Of a stretch of DNA of 64,000 bases, positions 58,067 through 64,000 are shown one piece after another. Source of the DNA: JAJRXR01 sp041402005. GTDB taxonomy: Bacteria; Planctomycetota; Phycisphaerae; Phycisphaerales; UBA1924. A program made the position numbers and the translations under genes. The notes beneath the pieces were generated by a model, which was given only the letters and a program-made list of their open reading frames with translations, was not told the DNA's origin and did not search any database. Position 1 is the first letter of the stretch. Every line of letters starts with the position of its first letter. The stretch lies in NCBI GenBank assembly GCA_041402005.1, contig JAWKTB010000008.1:62001-126000 (forward strand). Reading direction: 5' to 3'.

Positions 58067-59197
58067 ATGGCACCGCGATCGCGCGTCGTGATTCGTCTCG
58101 TCCCCACTCTCCTCGCCCTCGCCCTGGGCGTCCCGGCGCTCGGGGGGGGCACGCCCGACCTCCGGGGCGTCTACTTCCACCGATTCACCGGCTCATTCGA
58201 CGGCACGGAGTGGCTCCAGGTCTTCGACCTCGACGAGCCCGGACGCGTGCATGTCGGCGACATCCGGGCCGGGGGCGCCTGGGGGGCGACGATTGCCGGC
58301 GACTCGATCACCCTCGACACGGGCGCCGGGACCGGAACGATCCTCGACGCCGACTCCTTCGAGATCGACTTCACGCTCCCCTCGCTCAGCTTCCACTCGC
58401 AGATGACGCGGGCGCCCTACACCGACGTCGACTTCCCGGTCCGCCTGGACTCGCCCGCGCCAGCCCCCGCGCACGTCTCCGGCGCATGGTCGGGCGCGCA
58501 GCGCGACATCGACCCCATGACCGGGGCGGAGTTGGTCAGCGCCCCCGTCAACGTCGCGCTCGTCGCGTCGGGCACGTCCGTCGTCGCCCCCATCAACGGG
58601 ATGATCGTCACCGGCGTCTGGGAGACACCCGTGCAGGCGGGGTTCCGCGTCGTCGTCCCCACCGCGCTCGACGTCCGGTACCGCTCGTTCCCGGGCTCGG
58701 GGATCACCATCGCGCTGAACATGCTCGGCGAGCTGCGCCTGACCGGGCGCAACTCCATCGAGGCCACGCTCCTGCTCCAGACGAGGGTGTCGGTCGGCTC
58801 GCAGGTCCAGTCCCTGATCCGCGTCGAGCTGTCGCGGAACGTCCCCTTGGGCGAGGGCGACGTCAACGCCGACGGCGTGCTCACCCAGGCCGACCTCGAC
58901 GAGCTGAACGCGCTGCTGGGCCTCACCGACCAAGACGATGGGTACAGCATCCTCGCCGACCTCGACGTCGACGGCGTGATCGACGACGACGACCTCGGGC
59001 GCCTGGGCGCGCTGCTGAACGGGTGCCCCGCGGACCTCGCCCCGCCCTTCGGCGTCTTCGACTTCTCCGACGTGCTCGCCTTCATCACCGCGTTCGGCTC
59101 GATGGACCCGGGCGCGGACCTCGCCCCGCCCGCGGGCGTCTACGACTTTACGGACGTGCTGGCCTTTCTGACCGCGTTCGGCGACGGTTGCGCGTAG
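58067..59197 (+). CDS. Secreted protein with classical and GC-type dockerin modules
   Basis: 376 residues. Signal peptide LVPTLLALALGVPALGG near the N-terminus. Residues 30-255 are beta-rich, no family recognised. At about 262-320 lies a type I dockerin-like EF-hand pair: GDVNADGVLTQADLDELNALL and LADLDVDGVIDDDDLGRLGALL. Directly after comes the two-unit GC-type tail, ADLAPPFGVFDFSDVLAFI and ADLAPPAGVYDFTDVLAFL, ending GDGCA. Having both kinds in tandem is unusual and suggests the two are related but separate modules. Confidence 0.82.
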   Translation: MAPRSRVVIRLVPTLLALALGVPALGGGTPDLRGVYFHRFTGSFDGTEWLQVFDLDEPGRVHVGDIRAGGAWGATIAGDSITLDTGAGTGTILDADSFEIDFTLPSLSFHSQMTRAPYTDVDFPVRLDSPAPAPAHVSGAWSGAQRDIDPMTGAELVSAPVNVALVASGTSVVAPINGMIVTGVWETPVQAGFRVVVPTALDVRYRSFPGSGITIALNMLGELRLTGRNSIEATLLLQTRVSVGSQVQSLIRVELSRNVPLGEGDVNADGVLTQADLDELNALLGLTDQDDGYSILADLDVDGVIDDDDLGRLGALLNGCPADLAPPFGVFDFSDVLAFITAFGSMDPGADLAPPAGVYDFTDVLAFLTAFGDGCA

Positions 59198-59271
59198 CCC
59201 GCGAGTCATCCGCTCCGCCCGGTCGTGGACGCGTCCTACGCTGACGCGCCAATCAGACCGGAGCCGAGCCC

Positions 59272-59979
59272 ATGATGCGCCGTTGCTTCCCGAGACTTGC
59301 CCTTGCCGCGTGCCTCCTTGCACCCGTGGCGCCTGTCCACGCCGAGCATGTCGAGTTCACGATCAGCGTCAGCGCCGCGGCGGGTGACATCGTCACGACC
59401 CTCGGTGGCGCGGTCGCGACCGTCGTCTTCGACACCGACGCGCCGCCGACCGCCTCGGACCTCCAGACGGTCACGTTCTCGGCGGTCGCGGGGCGCATCG
59501 ACGGCGTCCTGTACGACGTCGTCGCGGGCGCCAACCCGTCGGCGTCGGACGCGAGCCCGCAGTCGATCGCGGGGAAGATCACCGCCGCCGAGCTGGTCTA
59601 CTCCCAGGCGGGTACGCCGAACATGGTGGTAAGGCTCCATCTGGGCAGCGCGACGCTGACCTTGACGGTGCTCTCGCCCGCGGGCCCGTTCTCGCCGTCG
59701 ATGACCTCGCTCCCCGACACGACCGCGGCGTACCGCATCGCGGACCCCTTGCACTACACGGTCTTCGCCGGCCTGCTCGACTCGGGCGCGGGCGCCTTCG
59801 CCAGCATCCAGCGGAGCAACACGACCGTCGCCTCCATCGGTGGCGTGAGCTACAACGTCCGCCTCGTGGACGCGCCCACCGACCCGTGCTCGGTTGCCGA
59901 CCTCGCCGAGCCCTATGGCGTCCTCGACTTCTCGGATGTCTTCGCGTTCTTGGTCGCCTTCGGCGCGGGCTGCCCGTAG
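59272..59979 (+). CDS. Secreted protein with single-unit GC-type dockerin tail
   Basis: 235 residues. Signal peptide ACLLAPVAPVHA. The body resembles a beta-sandwich (VEFTISVSAAAGDIVTTLGG; VVRLHLGSATLTLTVLS) with no recognised family. It resembles the protein encoded at 61626 in length, layout and phrases (MTSLPDTTAAY versus MTSLPNVPAAY). The tail is CSVADLAEPYGVLDFSDV, ending GAGCP. Confidence 0.8.
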   Translation: MMRRCFPRLALAACLLAPVAPVHAEHVEFTISVSAAAGDIVTTLGGAVATVVFDTDAPPTASDLQTVTFSAVAGRIDGVLYDVVAGANPSASDASPQSIAGKITAAELVYSQAGTPNMVVRLHLGSATLTLTVLSPAGPFSPSMTSLPDTTAAYRIADPLHYTVFAGLLDSGAGAFASIQRSNTTVASIGGVSYNVRLVDAPTDPCSVADLAEPYGVLDFSDVFAFLVAFGAGCP

Positions 59980-60102
59980 GAAAAATCTTGACAATCGTCG
60001 GGCGCGCCGCGCCTGGACGTCGTCTCTCTGTAAAAGACGTCCCGCTGCGCCGTCGCCCCGCCCCGGGCTGTGGCTGGGCGACCCACCCAGGAGCTGTTTC
60101 CG

Positions 60103-61512
60103 ATGCGTTTGTTCCCCATCGCCCTCATCTCGGCTGGTCTCGCCATCCCTGCGCTCGTCGCCCCGGCTCTCGCGAGCGCCGCCGTCGAGTTGGGCAAGCT
60201 TCAGGCGACGGACCCCTTCATCGACGCCCTCTTCGCGGACACGTGCGACCTGCACACGGGCCTGGCGATCCTCGGCGCCTCGGGCGTTCCCTTTCTCGAC
60301 GCCCCGGGCGGGGCATATCTATTCGACGTCGCGACCCGGACGCAGCTGGCCAAGTTCGACCTCCCCTCGGATCTGCCCAACAAGCAGGAGGTCGTCGGCG
60401 TCGCCCTGGGCGACAGCCGCGCCTACGTCGGGACGATCACCGACACCCTCCCGGGCTACCGCTCCCTCGTCCACCTCTTCGACACCACCGACCCCGTCAA
60501 CCCCTCACTCATCACCACCATCATCCCCAGCGACGCCGACTTCGACGACGACTTCGGGCGCGCGATGGTGACCGACGGCCCGACCACCCTGATCGCCGCC
60601 CCCAGCGCCGACGACAACGGCGCCCTCTCGGGCGCGGTCTACATCTTCGACACCGCGACCGGCGCCGAGCTCGGCAAGTTCACCCCCGACGACGGCGAAG
60701 GCCTCGACCAGTTCGGCTTCTCCGTCGATCTCGACGGAAACCTCGCCATCGTCGGCGCCCGCTGGGAGTCCGAGCGTGGCACCCGCGCCGGGGCGGCGTA
60801 CCTCTTCGACATCTCCGACCCCGCACACCCCGTCCAGCTCGCCAAGCTCCTCGGCTCCGAGATCGAGGCCGACGACATGTTCGGGTTCTCGGTCGCGATC
60901 GATGGCGACCTGGCGATCGTCGGCGCCATCTTCGACGACGACCTCGGCCTCGACTCGGGGGCCGCCTACGTCTTCGACGTCTCCGACCCGGCCAACCCGG
61001 TGGAGACCGTCAAGATCACCACCCTCGACGGCAATGGCTCAGACGATATCGGCTGGGACGTGAGCCTCGACGGCGCCACCGCCCTCATCACCGCCCGCAC
61101 CGACGACGACCTCTTCCCCGGGGGCGGCAGCGCCTACCTCTACGACCTCACCGATCCCACGACTCCGGTCGAGATGTGCAAGATCACGCCGAGCGACGGG
61201 CACGCCAACCAAGTCTTCGGGTGGTCGGCAGATCTCGATGGGGACCGCGTACTCGTCGGGGCCAGTCAGGACGACGAGCTCGCCGAAAGCGCCGGCGCCG
61301 CGTATCTCTACGACATCTCCGGAGGCCCGACACCCTGCAATGACGCCGACCTCTCCGAGCCCCTCGGCGTGCTGGACTTCTCCGACGTGCTCGCGTTCCT
61401 GACCGCGTTCGGCTCGATGCAGCCCGCCGCCGACATTGCGCCGCCTGCGGGGGTCTTCGACTTCTCCGACGTGCTCGCGTTCCTGACCGCGTTCGGCGGC
61501 GGCTGCCCCTGA
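60103..61512 (+). CDS. Secreted FG-GAP-like beta-propeller with GC-type dockerin tail
   Basis: 469 residues. Start at ATG 60103 after AGGAG, giving signal peptide LISAGLAIPALVAPALASA. Repeats of the form DGDLAIVGAxxDDDLGxxSGAAYVFDVSD (seven or so) make an FG-GAP-like propeller. The tail is two units, CNDADLSEPLGVLDFSDV and ADIAPPAGVFDFSDVLAFL, ending GGGCP. Its repeat style matches the truncated gene at the right edge of the window. Confidence 0.88.
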   Translation: MRLFPIALISAGLAIPALVAPALASAAVELGKLQATDPFIDALFADTCDLHTGLAILGASGVPFLDAPGGAYLFDVATRTQLAKFDLPSDLPNKQEVVGVALGDSRAYVGTITDTLPGYRSLVHLFDTTDPVNPSLITTIIPSDADFDDDFGRAMVTDGPTTLIAAPSADDNGALSGAVYIFDTATGAELGKFTPDDGEGLDQFGFSVDLDGNLAIVGARWESERGTRAGAAYLFDISDPAHPVQLAKLLGSEIEADDMFGFSVAIDGDLAIVGAIFDDDLGLDSGAAYVFDVSDPANPVETVKITTLDGNGSDDIGWDVSLDGATALITARTDDDLFPGGGSAYLYDLTDPTTPVEMCKITPSDGHANQVFGWSADLDGDRVLVGASQDDELAESAGAAYLYDISGGPTPCNDADLSEPLGVLDFSDVLAFLTAFGSMQPAADIAPPAGVFDFSDVLAFLTAFGGGCP

Positions 61513-61625
61513 CGCCGTCGGATTCGTCCCGTCACGCCCGTGTCACATGTGCGGTTTCGTGCTTCGATCGCTCCGCGCGCCACGGTAAGGTGGGGGCGCC
61601 TCGCTGGGGAGGATTGGAGTGATTC

Positions 61626-62330
61626 ATGCATGGACATCTGAATGCCGGACGACTCGCCGGGATCCTGCTCGTGGCGGGCGTACTCGCCCCGCCCTCGCTG
61701 GGCGGGGAGGGCCCGTTCATCGAGGTCAGCGTCAGCGCGTGCGAGTTTGATGACCAGCCTGACGTGGGGTCCGTCCGGGCCCGCTGGGTGTTCGATGCGT
61801 CGGCGCCGCCCGTGTCGGTGGTCCCGGTGGGGCTCACCTTCAACGCGGTCGAGGGGGAGGCGTGGTACAGCGCCGGCGTCGATTGCGACGACGCGTTCGC
61901 GGCGCTCACCGATGAGCTCCCCTCGGAAGGCGTCGTGCAGGCCGCGTTGTTCTACTCGATCCCGGGCCAGTCGCTGCTGCTGACACTCGAGAACGAAGAC
62001 GCGAGCAAGAGCGTGACGCTGCTCATCGCCTCGGCGACCGACGCGTTCAGGGCGGACATGACCTCGCTGCCCAACGTCCCGGCGGCGTACCAGCCCTTCG
62101 AGCCTCATGAGAGCGTCGCGATCAATGCCCAGTCGCCCGCCTTCGAGGTGCTCGCCGCCTGGGACGCGACCACCGGCGATGACCGGGGACGTGTCCGTGT
62201 CGGCGTCCGCGTCGTGGACCCACCCGAGAGCCCCGGGTGCTCGGCCGCGGATATCGCCTCGCCCTTCGGCGTACTGGACTTCTCCGACGTCTTCGCGTTC
62301 CTCATGGCCTTCGGCGGCGGGTGTCCCTGA
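61626..62330 (+). CDS. Secreted protein with single-unit GC-type dockerin tail
   Basis: 234 residues. Signal peptide LAGILLVAGVLAPPSLGG. Beta-sandwich-like body (VPVGLTFNAVEGEAWY; LLLTLENEDASKSVTLLIAS) similar to the protein at 59272, so the two are likely paralogues. The tail is CSAADIASPFGVLDFSDV, ending GGGCP. It converges with the LuxR-type gene, 30 bp away. Confidence 0.8.
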   Translation: MHGHLNAGRLAGILLVAGVLAPPSLGGEGPFIEVSVSACEFDDQPDVGSVRARWVFDASAPPVSVVPVGLTFNAVEGEAWYSAGVDCDDAFAALTDELPSEGVVQAALFYSIPGQSLLLTLENEDASKSVTLLIASATDAFRADMTSLPNVPAAYQPFEPHESVAINAQSPAFEVLAAWDATTGDDRGRVRVGVRVVDPPESPGCSAADIASPFGVLDFSDVFAFLMAFGGGCP

Positions 62331-62360
62331 TCGCCCGCGTCGAGGCCGGATTGGCGGCCT

Positions 62361-63158
62361 TCAGGGCGAGCCCTTCGGGCGGCGCTTGATGAAATAGCTC
62401 AGCAGCTCGCCGCGGCTCGACACGTCGAAGTGGCGGTGCAGCCTGACGATGTAGTCATGCACCGTCGCCGGGCTCAGACCCAGCTCGCGGGCGACCTGCT
62501 TCTCGCTCAGGCCGTCGAGCAGCAGTTCGAGTGTCTGTCGCTGGCGTGCCGTCAGCCCCGCCTTGCTCACCTGCCCCTCGAGACTGAGGCGCGTGCCCAT
62601 CAGGGGCACGATCTCCTCGGCGAGAATGCCCAGGAGTTGCACGCGTCTTGCCTCGTACGTCGGCTCCCCGCTGCGACGGCTGCCGCCGAACATGATCATC
62701 GCCCGGAACTGGGGCGCCGCCCGGATCGCCATCACCCACTCGTCGAGTCCCAATGGCTCCACGTACTGCTGATAGAACTCGCATCCGTACCAGACGTCGT
62801 CGGGCACGACCATGGTGCGCGTGAACGCTGCGGCGGAACCGTCGCCGACCGCCGGCGCGATCACGCTCCCCGCGTTGGGCATCGTCGGGCGTGTGGTGTC
62901 CGCCACCGATTGGCGATACACGTCCTCATGCCACGACTCGATCCATCCGCTTGATGCGAGGGGCACGATGTCGGGCAGTTCCGGGTTCGCGCTGGGGCGG
63001 GCCAGTTGCAGCTGCGTCGCTTGGCAGTCGATCATCTGCGTCACGCCCTCGAGGAGGGTCGCCTGCCACGCCTCGGGGTCGTCCCAATTCTCGCAGCACG
63101 CGTTGACGAGGCGGAAGACGCCCCGGATGTCTTCGACCGACGGCTGCGACTCGCTCAT
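62361..63158 (-). CDS. LuxR-family transcriptional regulator
   Basis: 265 residues from ATG 63158. The N-terminal two thirds are a GAF/PAS-like sensor region with no named ligand (VNACCENWDDPEAWQATLLEGVTQMIDCQATQLQL). The C-terminus (about 195-260) is a LuxR helix-turn-helix: LTARQRQTLELLLDGLSEKQVARELGLSPATVHDYIVRLHRHFDVSSRGELL. No response-regulator receiver or autoinducer synthase is nearby. It may regulate the adjacent dockerin-tail genes; this is only from position. Confidence 0.85.
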   Translation of the reverse strand: MSESQPSVEDIRGVFRLVNACCENWDDPEAWQATLLEGVTQMIDCQATQLQLARPSANPELPDIVPLASSGWIESWHEDVYRQSVADTTRPTMPNAGSVIAPAVGDGSAAAFTRTMVVPDDVWYGCEFYQQYVEPLGLDEWVMAIRAAPQFRAMIMFGGSRRSGEPTYEARRVQLLGILAEEIVPLMGTRLSLEGQVSKAGLTARQRQTLELLLDGLSEKQVARELGLSPATVHDYIVRLHRHFDVSSRGELLSYFIKRRPKGSP

Positions 63159-63409
63159 CACGATCCCCCGGTAGGGCGCCGGCGCGACGCCAGTACCACT
63201 GTTTAGCCGTGTAGACGCGTGCGCGTCAATCCGTACGATCCCGGCTCGGGGCACATCGGCCCCGCTGCGCCGTCGCCGTCGTGCGAGGGGGGCTTCAAAG
63301 GGGGAGCCCGCCAGCGCGAGCGCGTGACGCCCGGGGGTGGCCTCGAACCGCTCCCGGGCGTTGGCGCGGTCTCTGTGCGCTCACTCGGATCGACAAGGAG
63401 AACGCCACG

Positions 63410-64000
63410 ATGAGCACCCGTCACGCCGCGACCCTCGCGTGCCTCGCGCTGGGAGCCACGATCGCCCACGCCCAGCCCGACTACACCATCGTCGACCTGA
63501 TCCTCCAGGAGCAGCTCGTCCCTGGCCCGGGCGCCTCGGGCAACAAGGCCTGGGACATCGACGCCACCCCCGACGGCTCACGCTTGGTCGTCGGCGTCAC
63601 CGGCGCCATCGTCCCCGGGTGCACACCCGTCCAGCCCTCCCTCCAGGGCGCCATCCTCATCTATGACTACGACCCGGGCCAGGACGTCTACACCCTCAAC
63701 GACTCCATCAAGGTCTGCGGGTGGCTCGGCTTCGGTCGCGACCTGTCCATCTCCGACGACGGGGCCACGATCATCGTCGGCAACCAGATCAGCGGCGCCC
63801 AGAACGACGGGCACGCCTGGATCTACCGCGAGGTCGCGGGCTCATGGACGCTCGACGCCGAGCTGGACCCACAGGACCCGCTCAATGGCTTCGGCGAAGC
63901 CGTCGACATCGATTCCACCGGCAGCTTTGCCGCCGTCACCGACGTCCGCCAGGGCGACAGCTTCCTCTACACCTTCCGCAAGGTCGCCGACGTCTGGACG
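63410..64000 (+). CDS. Secreted FG-GAP-like protein, 3' end outside window
   Basis: First 197 codons of a gene that runs off the right edge. ATG 63410 lies 10 bases after AAGGAG. Signal peptide STRHAATLACLALGATIAHA. The mature part has beta-propeller-type repeats (WDIDATPDGSRLVVGVTGA; GRDLSISDDGATIIVGNQISG; GFGEAVDIDSTGSFAAVTDVRQGD) close to those of the protein at 60103. A dockerin-like tail would be expected beyond the edge, but cannot be seen. Confidence 0.85.
   Translation, partial: MSTRHAATLACLALGATIAHAQPDYTIVDLILQEQLVPGPGASGNKAWDIDATPDGSRLVVGVTGAIVPGCTPVQPSLQGAILIYDYDPGQDVYTLNDSIKVCGWLGFGRDLSISDDGATIIVGNQISGAQNDGHAWIYREVAGSWTLDAELDPQDPLNGFGEAVDIDSTGSFAAVTDVRQGDSFLYTFRKVADVWT

Overview
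The window is a high-GC bacterial chromosome segment, most likely from a Phycisphaerae-like planctomycete. The grounds are ten secreted proteins ending in a cysteine-bracketed 'GC-type' dockerin-like tail, a small membrane protein with a CxxC...CPxCG zinc ribbon, a prepilin-like protein with the H-X9-DG style C-terminus, two membrane pyrophosphatases, paired EF-P genes and a futalosine-pathway MqnC. This assignment is inference: no rRNA gene is present. I see no prophage, insertion sequence or CRISPR array.

Layout. 1-5527: the end of a terpene-cyclase-repeat protein, a methyltransferase, a zinc-ribbon membrane protein, tRNA-Ala(CGC), and a zinc-type ABC uptake operon (binding protein, ATPase, permease) behind a Fur/Zur-like palindrome. 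5528-5998: a gene-free, strongly structured stretch ending in an intrinsic terminator. 5999-29868: housekeeping genes. These are threonine/serine dehydratase, a transglutaminase-like secreted protein, two membrane pyrophosphatases, ribosomal protein S21, a NYN nuclease, citrate synthase, a rhomboid-TPR protein, trpF, aroK, an AsmA-like protein, two EF-P paralogues, a Tat-exported MBL hydrolase, a PEP-CTERM-like protein, a DinB protein, mqnC, a sodium symporter and a Xer recombinase.

29965-44020 is a flagellar locus. On the minus strand lie flgI-flgJ-flgN-flgK-flgL, fliW, csrA and two flagellin genes. On the plus strand lie flgF-flgG-flgA-flgH. The two arms diverge from a 148-bp region holding two back-to-back sigma-54-type promoters. 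The flagellin leaders carry hairpins with GGA in the loop and GGAGGA ribosome-binding sites, which fits translational control by CsrA, with FliW as CsrA antagonist.

44508-64000 is dominated by secreted proteins on both strands. They include a beta-helix protein, FG-GAP/VCBS repeat proteins, a LamG protein and several unrecognised ones. Each has a signal peptide and almost all end in the same tail, present as one or two half-units. Among them are a prepilin-like protein, phosphoglucose isomerase, a LuxR-type regulator and a REP-like repeat block.

Many long open frames antisense to real genes exist only because of the high GC content and were left out.
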